In this document: one piece after another, positions 14,536 through 23,603 of the stretch
Numbering within the stretch: position 1 is the first letter of the stretch
How the letters are laid out: every line of letters begins with the position of its first letter
Assembly (NCBI RefSeq): GCF_024159265.1
Contig: NZ_JAMYWY010000001.1
Coordinates: 4,154,001-4,218,000 of the forward strand
DNA from: Paenibacillus sp. 1781tsa1
GTDB taxonomy: Bacteria; Bacillota; Bacilli; Paenibacillales; Paenibacillaceae
Direction of reading: 5' to 3'
Length of the DNA: 64,000 nt
Program-made: the position numbers and the translations under genes
The notes under the pieces: generated by a model
Told to the model about the DNA's origin: nothing
What the model saw: only the letters and a program-made list of their open reading frames with translations
The model's database searches: none

Positions 14536-17130
14536 ATGGCACTGGATAAGCAAGTATACATATATAGCGTTGATACGAGCGCCTTCTTTACATTAAAAGA
14601 AAGATTATTGCGAAAAGAAATCAACCGAGCAAAACTGAAAAACGAGAAAGACAAGGTTAAGGAATTAGAAACTAGTTTTCGAGCAGTTATAGATTCAAAC
14701 GTTAATCTAAAGCGAAACTTAAACCCAAATAGTTTGTCTATCAATAATAAAGTATCTCTTTTTGAGTCTTCACTCACTCGTACACTTGGTTTAGTAGAAA
14801 ATCAGACATACGAAGACGTTATCATTGTCGAAACTCATTACTACAGTGTATTTGACAGTCTAGTGGAGAACGGGTTCACTCTAAATGGTGAGGAGTATGT
14901 TCCATTTACTGCGTCTGCTGGACAAATCAGAACTAAGAAAACCGTCTTTATGAAAAAGGAAACTTGGGAAGAAGTCAAACTCACCCTAATGTGTGGTCTT
15001 ACTGAAGAGCGAATCAATAATCACTTTGACACTGGTAAAAACAACAAAAGGCTATATGGTGTTAGCATTAATAAATACTTGGCCTACTTAGCATTATGTT
15101 CGAGCGCAACTGATCTATGGGGCAAATTCAATATTGATCGCTCAATCGTTGTGGAAGATTTTGAAACTTCAATCAATACTACCGTAGACTTCGTTGATGA
15201 TGTCAACTATACCGTCCGTCGTAGAAAAATGGATGTGCCAGTGTGCCACACGGATGGCTGCGGTATGATTTTACCAAAGAAGAGCAAGAAAGCCTTTATG
15301 GTTCGTCTACCTTGGGTTAAAGGCTTACTCGTTCCCTTCCCATTTGATAAATTTGTGGGAGAAGACAATAGAATTGTAACTGATATATATGGTAAGAAAC
15401 ACGACATTATTAAAGATAAGATAGAAGTTATCTTCACTAAGTCTCAGTTTAAGATGTGGAAATACTATCAAAGTTGGGATGAGTATAAGTCACTCTACAA
15501 GAAGCATAACTGTCATGCCAGTGTAACTAACACAGAAGAAGATGAATTAAGCTCTGCTCGACTTTGTTATCAAATGTTGCAAACACTAACTCTAATTTCC
15601 GAAGAAGAGTTAGACCAACTTGTATCAGCTACTCGTAATGACATCCAAGAAACAGTAAGTAACCCTGACGAAATGCTCAACCTGTTGGGGGCAACAAAGG
15701 GGAAGTTCGAAGATAAGAACAATCTACAACAATCATTATACATATATCCAGAGCTCTTATTAGATCCTCACGTAAAAACTAAACTTAAGGAAGCCAAGGC
15801 TAGTTTAATGAGGAAAGTATATACGGGAAAAATCAAAGTTGATGGATGCTATACTTTCATTGCTCCTGATCTGTATGCATTTTGTGAGTATTTGTTCAAT
15901 GGAAATAAAAAACCAATAGGACTACTTTTAGATGGCGAAGTTTCATGCGTTTCAATACCCGACAAAGATAAAGTCGATTGTTTGAGAAGTCCACATCTTT
16001 ATAAGGAACATGCGGTCAGATCTAATGTAGTTGATGATGTGACCCGAGAGTGGTTTGTTAGTAAAAGTGTTCATACATCTATCCACGACCCTATCAGCAA
16101 AATCCTAATGTTTGATTGTGACGGAGATAAAGTGACAGTAAGTAACGATAAAACATTAGTAAAAGTAGCTGAAAGGAATATGGAGGGCATTGTACCGCTC
16201 TACTATGATATGAAGAAAGCCCCAGCAGAGAAAATCAGTCGAAATAGCATCAAGAAAAATTTAAAAAGAGCTTTTAGCGGAAATATTGGAATCATCAGCA
16301 ACGATATTACAAAGTTGTGGAACAGCGATTCAGTAGATGTAGATCTAGTTAAAATCAGAACAATGGAAAATAATTTTGAGATTGATGCAGCGAAAACAAA
16401 TTACAAGCCAGTTCGACCAAAACAAATCAAGACTATGTTTAAGCCATTTAATAAAATGAAGATGCCCCATTTCTTTACTTACGAAAAATATAGACTTAAG
16501 CCACAGGACAGAAAAAATAAGAAAGCAAAAAGAATTACTGAATCTTGGAGCAACACAACAACGGTTAATAGGCTGAAAAATATGTTTCCAGATGTTCGAA
16601 TTAGATTTAAATCTGTCTCTGATATGTATGAGTTTGATTATAGAACCTTAATGAGCCAGAGAAGGGATAAAGATGAGATGTATGATGCAGTGTTAAACAA
16701 GTATAGAGATTTAAATGACACTAAGTGGATGCTTTCATCGAGGCAGAAAAGTGGTGATATAAATAACACTGACCAGCTCCCCGTTTATATGTACATAAGA
16801 AATGAATTGTTACAAATACATAGCGATCCCTATTTTGTTACTGATGTTTTAATCGAGTATCTATATAATGGTTCAAACTCTGGATACAAAACAACATTAT
16901 GGTCAAGTTTCGGAGATATAATTGTAGATAATCTCAAAAAAAATCTTGTCTCAAGAATCAAACTATGTGAAAGATGTAATACCGTAATTGATAATAATAG
17001 AAATAAAAGTAACAACTCTAAGAAATATTGTGAAGCCTGTGGAAAAATCGTGGACAATGAGAAGAAAAAAGAGAGAAATTTAACTTATAGGAATAAAAAT
17101 AATAAAAAGTCGGAAACGAAAATTGGCTGA
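14536..17130 (+). CDS. yonO: YonO-type single-chain RNA polymerase
   Basis: 864 residues, close to the length I recall for SPbeta YonO. The catalytic signature of double-psi beta-barrel polymerases, D-C-D-G-D, lies at residues 527-531 and would bind the active-site magnesium. RSPHLYKEH at 484-492 is the companion motif expected upstream of it. YonO-type enzymes are single-peptide DNA-dependent RNA polymerases related to multisubunit RNA polymerase and to cellular RNA-dependent RNA polymerases, and serve phage late transcription. A second feature is a C-terminal zinc ribbon (Cys 811, 814, 832, 835) followed by a basic tail. The gene is made from a host-type promoter and heads the late block. 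Confidence 0.88.
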   Translation: MALDKQVYIYSVDTSAFFTLKERLLRKEINRAKLKNEKDKVKELETSFRAVIDSNVNLKRNLNPNSLSINNKVSLFESSLTRTLGLVENQTYEDVIIVETHYYSVFDSLVENGFTLNGEEYVPFTASAGQIRTKKTVFMKKETWEEVKLTLMCGLTEERINNHFDTGKNNKRLYGVSINKYLAYLALCSSATDLWGKFNIDRSIVVEDFETSINTTVDFVDDVNYTVRRRKMDVPVCHTDGCGMILPKKSKKAFMVRLPWVKGLLVPFPFDKFVGEDNRIVTDIYGKKHDIIKDKIEVIFTKSQFKMWKYYQSWDEYKSLYKKHNCHASVTNTEEDELSSARLCYQMLQTLTLISEEELDQLVSATRNDIQETVSNPDEMLNLLGATKGKFEDKNNLQQSLYIYPELLLDPHVKTKLKEAKASLMRKVYTGKIKVDGCYTFIAPDLYAFCEYLFNGNKKPIGLLLDGEVSCVSIPDKDKVDCLRSPHLYKEHAVRSNVVDDVTREWFVSKSVHTSIHDPISKILMFDCDGDKVTVSNDKTLVKVAERNMEGIVPLYYDMKKAPAEKISRNSIKKNLKRAFSGNIGIISNDITKLWNSDSVDVDLVKIRTMENNFEIDAAKTNYKPVRPKQIKTMFKPFNKMKMPHFFTYEKYRLKPQDRKNKKAKRITESWSNTTTVNRLKNMFPDVRIRFKSVSDMYEFDYRTLMSQRRDKDEMYDAVLNKYRDLNDTKWMLSSRQKSGDINNTDQLPVYMYIRNELLQIHSDPYFVTDVLIEYLYNGSNSGYKTTLWSSFGDIIVDNLKKNLVSRIKLCERCNTVIDNNRNKSNNSKKYCEACGKIVDNEKKKERNLTYRNKNNKKSETKIG

Positions 17131-17137
17131 AAAATGA

Positions 17138-17160
17138 AAACCCTTGATACATAAGGGTTT
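17138..17160 (+). other. Perfect 8-bp hairpin after the RNA polymerase gene
   Basis: AAACCCTT and AAGGGTTT pair perfectly around a seven-base loop just after the stop codon, but no T-run follows. It may stabilise the transcript 3' end or act as a weak terminator. The remaining sequence to 17295 has a TATGC/GCATA inverted repeat and no recognised sigma-A promoter. Confidence 0.4.
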
Positions 17161-17295
17161 CAATAAAATTGAGTGTATTTTAGATAGGTGTTTTAGGGGA
17201 GGTATGCTAATTCACGGCTTAATGACAAGTAACAGAAGTTTTAAATGGCATACTTTCACCAAAAACAAAAAAACAATCACAAGGGAGATTTATAA

Positions 17296-17619
17296 ATGAA
17301 CAAAGCAGATTTGATTAACGTGGTAGTAGAGAAAACGGGTATGACTAAAAAAGATACTGAAAAAGCAATCAATGAAACACTTCAAGCGATTACAGAAGCA
17401 CTTGCAAGTGGAGATAAAGTTCAACTTTTCGGATTTGGTAATTTTGAAGTTCGTGACACTAAAGAGCGCAATGGTGTAAATCCTAAACTTTTGAAAGAAC
17501 TCAAAGAACAAGGCGTAGATGAGGCAACCGCCAAAGCACAAGCGAGTGTATTTATCCCTGCCTCCAAAAAACCAGCTTTCAAGGCCGCCAAAGCGCTAAA
17601 AGACGCTGTAAAAGAGTAA
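17296..17619 (+). CDS. HU-like DNA-binding protein
   Basis: 107 residues with GGGAG before the ATG. N-terminal helices (MNKADLINVVVEKTGMTKKD) and GDKVQLFGFGNFEVRDTKERN match bacterial HU, as does the C-terminal segment FIPASKKPAFKAAKALKDAV. HU is normally about 90 residues; here about 17 extra residues (roughly NPKLLKELKEQGVDEATAK) replace the short DNA-binding arm turn. SPbeta has an HU-like gene (yonN) beside its polymerase gene. Likely packages or bends phage DNA. A terminator follows at 17667. Confidence 0.88.
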   Translation: MNKADLINVVVEKTGMTKKDTEKAINETLQAITEALASGDKVQLFGFGNFEVRDTKERNGVNPKLLKELKEQGVDEATAKAQASVFIPASKKPAFKAAKALKDAVKE

Positions 17620-17666
17620 TTTCATATACTTGTTACATTAGAATAATACATAATTTCAGTATATAT

Positions 17667-17704
17667 GAGGAGAGATAGGATGAATTAGACCTCTCTCCTC
17701 TTTT
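17667..17704 (+). terminator. Intrinsic terminator after the HU-like gene
   Basis: GAGGAGAGA (17667-17675) and TCTCTCCTC (17692-17700) form a nine-pair stem followed by four T residues. Confidence 0.8.
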
Positions 17705-17741
17705 AAATCAGGACAATAATATATATCGGGGGCAATATAAT

Positions 17742-17936
17742 ATGGCAAAGAATAAAGACAGTAAAACGGTTAATCGTACAGGTACTTTCGATATGGACAA
17801 GATGCAAATTACGGCTGAAGATAAGACCGGAATTCAAACTTATGACGTAAAAGCATTACTTCAAGATTTCGATGGGGAACAAATTTCCTTCACACTAGCT
17901 TCTGACTTTAAGCCAAGTCATGTAGTCGAAGAATAA
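17742..17936 (+). CDS. yonK: YonK-like small protein
   Basis: 64 residues. The pattern GTFDMDKMQITAEDKTG, then TYDVKALLQDFDGEQISFT, resembles SPbeta YonK as I remember it (F-D-M-D-x-M, Y-D-x-K-x-x-L, F-x-G-x-x-x-S-x-T). The position, after an HU-like gene and before a phosphoesterase, agrees. The function of YonK is unknown. The ribosome site is GGGGGC, ten bases before the ATG. Confidence 0.7.
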   Translation: MAKNKDSKTVNRTGTFDMDKMQITAEDKTGIQTYDVKALLQDFDGEQISFTLASDFKPSHVVEE

Positions 17937-17947
17937 GGAGTGAGTTA

Positions 17948-19162
17948 ATGACTCCAAATAAACTATTTAGGGAAGCTGACGAAGGAATTAATGATTACTT
18001 AGTTAGATTGGGAGACAATCAAGAACTATATGGTTTGAATTGGATTCAGATAGCTGATCTACTAAATAAAGAATCAGGCGAGGAATTTTCAGAATCGAGA
18101 TGGCGCAAAGACTACGCTTCATATTCTAAATGGAAACCAATTATTCTTGAGAAATATGCAACTAACGAGGTGGTTGATGAGGTTCAGGATGCAACCATTG
18201 AATTAAAAAAAGAGCGGATTAAACTTCAAACTGAAAAGATTGAGTATAACAAAATGATTCGTGAGCAAGGTAGAGCGGATTTGCTTGAAGAAAAGATTGC
18301 AGAAGCAGTAATTAATCGCCCAACTATACAAATTCCAGATATTTATATCAAAAAGAATAACGCAAAACGTGACTTCCTCTTCCCTATCGCGGACATGCAT
18401 GACGGTGTGTCATTCAAACTGTTTGGATGGGAAGGTGAACTTCTCAATGAATATAGTCCAGAGATTCTAGAGAATCGTATGTGGAAATTGCTTGAAGAGT
18501 TTGTTTCTATTAACGATGAACAAAAGATTAACCATGTCACTCTTCCTAATTTAGGTGATAGCGTTGACGGTATTCTTCGCATGAGTCAGTTAATGAGTCT
18601 CAAAATGGGAGTTACTGATTCGGCGATCCATTTTGCTGAATTTATGAGTCAGTGGTTGAACGAATTGTCGAAGTATTGCATAGTTGACTATTACTCCATC
18701 TTTGGAAACCACGATCAACTTAGATTACTTTCAGGTAAAAGAGATGAATTCCCACATGAAAATGCTCAAAAGTGGATTACTAAGTTGATTTCAGCAAATC
18801 TAAAGGGTAACAAGAATGTTTCAGTAACTAATTGCAATGAATTTATGTATCTAGATATCCTTGGTACAAAAGTGCTTGGGGTTCACGGAGAGAACGAAAA
18901 AAATCTAGAAAACAGTATTAAGGATTACTCTTTAACGTATAGCAAACCGATTCATCTGTTGTTGAGCGGACATTTACATCACTCACACGAGAAGACTATT
19001 GGCATGAATGGAAATCGAGACATTGAATATGTTCAGTCCCCTTCTATTATTGGTATTGATGACTATTCACTAAAACTCAAAAAGACATCAAATGCCGGTG
19101 CTAAAGTGATGATACTCGAAGAAGACAAAGGGCGTACACTCACCTATAACATTAGATTGTAA
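17948..19162 (+). CDS. Calcineurin-like metallophosphoesterase
   Basis: 404 residues with all metallophosphoesterase motifs in order: D-x-H (Asp149, His151), GDSVDG (Asp204), GNHD (253-256), VHGENE and SGHLHH. These bind two metal ions. The N-terminal 110 residues are charged and helical with a possible helix-turn-helix segment (WIQIADLLNKESG), so the enzyme may bind DNA. It lies 11 bp after the YonK-like gene and ahead of the terminase genes, as in SPbeta-type gene order. A role in DNA end processing or packaging is plausible; the substrate is unknown. Confidence 0.85.
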   Translation: MTPNKLFREADEGINDYLVRLGDNQELYGLNWIQIADLLNKESGEEFSESRWRKDYASYSKWKPIILEKYATNEVVDEVQDATIELKKERIKLQTEKIEYNKMIREQGRADLLEEKIAEAVINRPTIQIPDIYIKKNNAKRDFLFPIADMHDGVSFKLFGWEGELLNEYSPEILENRMWKLLEEFVSINDEQKINHVTLPNLGDSVDGILRMSQLMSLKMGVTDSAIHFAEFMSQWLNELSKYCIVDYYSIFGNHDQLRLLSGKRDEFPHENAQKWITKLISANLKGNKNVSVTNCNEFMYLDILGTKVLGVHGENEKNLENSIKDYSLTYSKPIHLLLSGHLHHSHEKTIGMNGNRDIEYVQSPSIIGIDDYSLKLKKTSNAGAKVMILEEDKGRTLTYNIRL

Positions 19163-19187
19163 TTGCAAAGAATACATAAATCGACTA

Positions 19188-19215
19188 CCTGATTAAAAAT
19201 AGAATCGGGTTTTTT
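19188..19215 (+). terminator. Intrinsic terminator after the phosphoesterase gene
   Basis: CCTGATT (19188-19194) and AATCGGG (19203-19209) form a seven-pair stem, followed by six T residues. Confidence 0.8.
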
Positions 19216-19229
19216 CTTATTTATTTTTA

Positions 19230-19293
19230 CATGGGGAGATCCTGCCATAAGGTTCTTTAAACCGGACGCTCCCTCCTACCCCATGGTTTTTTT
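19230..19293 (+). promoter_or_regulatory. Folded leader/attenuator-like element before packaging genes
   Basis: CATGGGG (19230-19236) and CCCCATG (19279-19285) close a 42-base interior containing GGTT/AACC and GGAG/CTCC pairings, and a run of seven T residues follows. It is therefore a second terminator-like structure, but with a complex interior rather than a simple loop, only 15 bp after an ordinary terminator. A regulated terminator, an antitermination site or a small RNA ending in its own terminator are all possible. Confidence 0.5.
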
Positions 19294-19322
19294 ATTAAGG
19301 AGCATGTTTAGGAAGGTGATTT

Positions 19323-20240
19323 ATGGATAGTAAATCGATCAAAGAAAAAAAATATTGTAATACATGTGAACGAGATAAAAATGTCACAGACTTTTATGTT
19401 TCAGGAAGTAAGTTTGACTCAGACGGTAGATTCGGCGTTTGTAAACCATGCCTGAAAAAGAATATAGACTACTCTAATATGCAAACAGTAAAAGATGCAC
19501 TTTTGCAAATGAATCGTCCATTCATTGCATCGATATGGAAATCTGCAATCGAAGAAGCAACATTGAAAAGACAAGACACTTTTGGTTTATACATAAAAAC
19601 AATTCAACTTAAGAAGTTCAAGGATTTAACATGGAATGACTCAGTACTAACTGAAGATACCCAAGAACAGGGAACAAACAATCAGATATATATTAGCAGT
19701 GAATACGATGTAGGCGAACTAAAAGACAAATATGGTTATGGGTATCCAGATGATGAATACATACTATTTGAAAATAAGTACCAACAACTAAAGTCCAGCT
19801 TTCAACTCTTGACTACTATGCATGAGGAATACTTTAGAGAATTTTGTGTAAATAAAGTCAAAGAAACACTTGCAAAATCAAGTGGAGATTTAAAGGGCGC
19901 TAAAGAATGGGCTGCAATGGTAAAAGATGTAGCAGAAGCTGGAAAACTCAAACCATCGCAAATGAGCAAAGCAGACTTGTCTGGAGGTCTCGACGGGTTT
20001 GGGCAATTAGCTAGGATAGTTGAAGAAAATCACGAAATAATGGGACTACTCCCTTCATTTATTGAGCAACCAAAAGATAAGGTAGATGTTACTTTATGGT
20101 GCTATATTAACTACGTCCGTGACATCAAAGGCTTGCCTTCTTGCGAATATAAAGAGATTTATGATTTTTATGACAAGAGAAAGATGGATTATGAAAGCCA
20201 GATGAGCGATTTGAATAAGGATGAATCAGGTCATGGCTAA
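19323..20240 (+). CDS. Zinc-finger protein, probable terminase small subunit
   Basis: 305 residues. The N-terminus has a CNTCERDK and CKPCLKKN pair, a four-cysteine zinc site of the kind seen in small DNA-recognition domains. The rest is mainly helical (NKVKETLAKSSGDLKGAKEWAAMVKDV). It lies directly upstream of, and overlaps, the terminase large subunit, which is where small terminase subunits normally lie. That location is the main reason for the call; the sequence alone would only say zinc-binding helical protein. Confidence 0.6.
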   Translation: MDSKSIKEKKYCNTCERDKNVTDFYVSGSKFDSDGRFGVCKPCLKKNIDYSNMQTVKDALLQMNRPFIASIWKSAIEEATLKRQDTFGLYIKTIQLKKFKDLTWNDSVLTEDTQEQGTNNQIYISSEYDVGELKDKYGYGYPDDEYILFENKYQQLKSSFQLLTTMHEEYFREFCVNKVKETLAKSSGDLKGAKEWAAMVKDVAEAGKLKPSQMSKADLSGGLDGFGQLARIVEENHEIMGLLPSFIEQPKDKVDVTLWCYINYVRDIKGLPSCEYKEIYDFYDKRKMDYESQMSDLNKDESGHG

Positions 20241-21987
20241 TTACAATAATTTTCAGAGCGATAACTTCAAGCACACTAAAAAGAGTTCTAGAGTTGGAAC
20301 CAATGCTGAGTTTAACTCTCCTGTTAAAATCGATGATAAAAAAAGTAATTCATTTGATAAAAATCTAAGCAAATGGATTGAGTTTGTCCAATGGAGTAAG
20401 TGGTTCCCTGATTTATTTTATGACTTGATCACACCAGAAAAAGGCGGCATGAGGCTAGACTTAGATCAGAGAGTATTTTTAAGATCTATGAGTAGATTTG
20501 TAAGTACATATGGCGTATTCCCCCGTGGTTTTGGTAAAACGATGATTGAATTGATGAGCATTTATCATACTTGTATTTTCTTTCCTGATATAACCATAGC
20601 TATGAGCGCACAAACAAGAGAAAATGCTTCCTCTATTAGTGAAGAAAAACACAATGAAATTATAAAGTGGTTCCCTCTCATGAATAATGAAATAGTGAAA
20701 TCTAGTTTCTCAAAAGATCAGGTTGAGGTTATATTTACTTCAGGAGCAATATACAGTGTGCTTGCCAACGCTCAAAACTCAAAAGGTCAACGTAGAAGAA
20801 GATTGAATGTTGAAGAATCTGCGTTGCTAAATAACACTCTCTTTAAAGATGCATTAGAACCCGTAGTGAATGTGCCACGTAGAACCATAGGTAGATTATC
20901 TGCAATCAATCCCTATGAGTTAAACGGTATGATTAATTACCTAACCACAAGTGGATATCGAGGTAGCGATGAATTTATTCGCTTAAGTAACATGATAGAT
21001 GATATGGCAGATTTAAAAGGGAAAATGGTTTTAGGTGCAAGTTGGGAACTTCCTTGCCACTATGGTCGAGGCGAAACTAGAACTCAGATACTTGCTAAGA
21101 AAGATGATCCAACCACAAGTGCCATATCATTTGCTCAGAACTATGAATCAAGATGGTGTGGTGTAAGTGATGGCGCGCTAGTTAATATAAACAAATTAAT
21201 GGAATTGCGAACAGTGGGCAGAGCGTCGATTATGCCGAAAAAAAACAGAGAATATTTTATTGGAGCAGATATTGCACGATCTCAGTCAAACAACAACAAT
21301 AAATCTGCCTTTGTCATTGTTGAGGTAGAAAGAAATAGTAATGGTACAATTAAGCACGTAACTGTATCAAATATATTCATTCCACCCAACGGAACAAACT
21401 TTAATGATCAAGCTATGTTCCTTAAGAGACTTGATAAACACTATGATGGTTCCGTTACAGTTGTTGATGCCAATGGTATTGGACAGGGTGTTGTTGAGGA
21501 GCTAATGAAAGAAACATATGACCCTCTCCAGACAGATCCATTTGACAGTTGGGATACAGTTAACACCGATGAAACCCCTCAAGATGGTGTTGGATTATTG
21601 AAAGTGTTTAGCTTAAAAGCACAAGGAATACAAACAGATATTATCACAAACTTTATCGACTTTGTAGAGAGTGGGCGACTAAAACTTTTAGTTCCAGAAA
21701 AAATGCTTGATTTAAATGGCAAAACACAAAAAGGAACAAAAGAGAAAGAATCAGATATTAATCAGATTAAAGCTGCACACTTTCAAACTGACCAATTGAT
21801 TGACCAAGTTGCCAATCTTAAACTGGTACAAAAACAAGGTGGCAAACTAGGTGTTGATCAAGTAGTCAAAAAGACCGAAAAGGATATATGGGCAGCTCTT
21901 GCGTATGTCCTGTATTACTTAAAAACATATGAAGACGTAAAGAAAGATGAAGTTGAATTGAACTATCTTGATTATTTCTTCTCTTAA
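20233..21987 (+). CDS. terL: Terminase large subunit
   Basis: 584 residues starting MANYNNFQ at 20233; the frame extends to an ATG at 20221 but the spacing to AAGGATGAA favours the later one. ATPase domain: PRGFGKT (97-103) as Walker A and LNVEES (191-196) as Walker B with catalytic glutamates. Nuclease domain with RNase H fold: GADIARS (Asp346) and VVDANGIGQG (Asp412). The protein pumps DNA into proheads and cuts concatemers. It overlaps the upstream gene by 8 bp. Length is usual for the family. Confidence 0.92.
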   Translation: MANYNNFQSDNFKHTKKSSRVGTNAEFNSPVKIDDKKSNSFDKNLSKWIEFVQWSKWFPDLFYDLITPEKGGMRLDLDQRVFLRSMSRFVSTYGVFPRGFGKTMIELMSIYHTCIFFPDITIAMSAQTRENASSISEEKHNEIIKWFPLMNNEIVKSSFSKDQVEVIFTSGAIYSVLANAQNSKGQRRRRLNVEESALLNNTLFKDALEPVVNVPRRTIGRLSAINPYELNGMINYLTTSGYRGSDEFIRLSNMIDDMADLKGKMVLGASWELPCHYGRGETRTQILAKKDDPTTSAISFAQNYESRWCGVSDGALVNINKLMELRTVGRASIMPKKNREYFIGADIARSQSNNNNKSAFVIVEVERNSNGTIKHVTVSNIFIPPNGTNFNDQAMFLKRLDKHYDGSVTVVDANGIGQGVVEELMKETYDPLQTDPFDSWDTVNTDETPQDGVGLLKVFSLKAQGIQTDIITNFIDFVESGRLKLLVPEKMLDLNGKTQKGTKEKESDINQIKAAHFQTDQLIDQVANLKLVQKQGGKLGVDQVVKKTEKDIWAALAYVLYYLKTYEDVKKDEVELNYLDYFFS

Positions 21988-22014
21988 GGATGTTGTAATG
22001 GAAGTAGGTGAAAA

Positions 22015-23580
22015 ATGAAAAGTACAACTAAGAAACCGGATCAGCAAAAGGATACACAGGAAGAGTCGTTTGTATTTAATGAAGAATATGCGAAAAAGTT
22101 TGTACAAGTTTTGTTCTCCAACTTGAACAACCCATCCATGATTAGTCCTGTTTGGCAAAACCAAATTTTAAAAGATATGAATATGTCTCCTGCAAAGTTT
22201 AATCGTGATAGTGTTAAGAAAATGCTGTCAGATCCAAAAAATCATGAACGTGAACTAAAAGATTTATCCCAGTACTTGTTTAACTTTATTATGCAGTTTA
22301 AGAAACTAGTAATCTACATGTCTGAGATACTTACATATGATCATTATTTAGAGCCAACTAATGCAGATGCTGAAGACATGAAAAGTAAAGCATTTAAAAA
22401 ATCATATAATAAAGCACTTCAATGGATTGAGGATTTCGATCTTTCTTCTGAGTTACCAAAAATTGCAGAAAGTATGATCTTGGAAGATGTTAAATATTAT
22501 TATATGCGTGAAAGTGAAAATGGTATACGGCTACAAGAACTACCCAGTAACTATTGTAAGATCTGGTCTAGAAACGAACTAGGATATCAATTTGCTTTTA
22601 ATATGACATACTTTTTGAATCCGGGTGTCAACTTAGATGATTTTCATCCCGACTTTCGAGAATATTACAGCAATTTTATCGGAGAAAAAGATTATTCTAA
22701 GAATAAGTCTGGATATTCAAATGGACGATACAGCTATTGGCAGAAACTTGATCCTGCAAAAGCTTGGACTTTTAAATTTGATGATACCCATGCTGGTGTC
22801 TCTCCTCCTTTGATGGGACTGTTCTTAGACAGTATTGAAATTGTTAACTACAAAGAATTGCTAAAGACGAAAACATCATTAGACGTATGGAAGCTACTTG
22901 TAAACAAAATTCCAATGCACAAGGATGGTACAGGTAAAAGCGGAAACCAAAAAGATAATTTTGCAATCATGGCTGACACCGCTGGTCAATTCTCAGCCCT
23001 CATGCAGTCAGCAGTTCCGCAAGGCGTGAAGGTTGTAACCACACCCTTAGAAACAGAAGCTCTAGACTTCAAGCAAGCTGACAGTAAAGACAGTATTGTA
23101 GGATTGGGCAATAGTGAATTCTGGGAGACCTCCGGTACATCCCCTGTTCTGTTCGGTGAAAAGCAATTAAACGGCTCTGGATTGGCTGCCTCTATAAAGA
23201 CAGATGAAATGTTTGTATATAGAATATACAGGCAATTTGAACGATTCATTAATTTTCAACTTCGCCAAATAACAGGTAGATACAGGTTCAAGTGTCACCT
23301 TGAAGGTACTAGATTTGATCAACAAGAAAGATTTGATCGTGCCATAAAAGCCGCGCAATATGGAGCTCCTGTGACGTATGTTGCTACTTCAATGGGAAAA
23401 ACTCCTCAAGAATTCTCCAATTTAATTAACCTCGAAGACTCAATTGACCTAAAAGATAGAATGCGTCCTCTCTCCTCTTCTCATGTCCAGTCAGGAAATG
23501 AAGTTGGTGCTCCGCAAAAATCTAATCTTACTGATAGCGGAGAAAAAACACGAGACAACGACTCTAACTTGGACATTTAA
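22015..23580 (+). CDS. Portal protein
   Basis: 521 residues, placed between terminase and a protease/scaffold gene. The long helical N-terminal half, a segment with repeated hydrophobic turns (AFNMTYFLNPGVNLDDFHPDF) and the C-terminal FERFINFQLRQITGRYRF stretch agree with portal proteins of SPbeta-type phages. The last 60 residues are polar and disordered. The portal forms the twelve-fold ring through which DNA enters. The call rests on position, length and general pattern more than on a named motif. Confidence 0.8.
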   Translation: MKSTTKKPDQQKDTQEESFVFNEEYAKKFVQVLFSNLNNPSMISPVWQNQILKDMNMSPAKFNRDSVKKMLSDPKNHERELKDLSQYLFNFIMQFKKLVIYMSEILTYDHYLEPTNADAEDMKSKAFKKSYNKALQWIEDFDLSSELPKIAESMILEDVKYYYMRESENGIRLQELPSNYCKIWSRNELGYQFAFNMTYFLNPGVNLDDFHPDFREYYSNFIGEKDYSKNKSGYSNGRYSYWQKLDPAKAWTFKFDDTHAGVSPPLMGLFLDSIEIVNYKELLKTKTSLDVWKLLVNKIPMHKDGTGKSGNQKDNFAIMADTAGQFSALMQSAVPQGVKVVTTPLETEALDFKQADSKDSIVGLGNSEFWETSGTSPVLFGEKQLNGSGLAASIKTDEMFVYRIYRQFERFINFQLRQITGRYRFKCHLEGTRFDQQERFDRAIKAAQYGAPVTYVATSMGKTPQEFSNLINLEDSIDLKDRMRPLSSSHVQSGNEVGAPQKSNLTDSGEKTRDNDSNLDI

Positions 23581-23603
23581 CAATGAAGGGGGGTGATAAT
23601 TAA

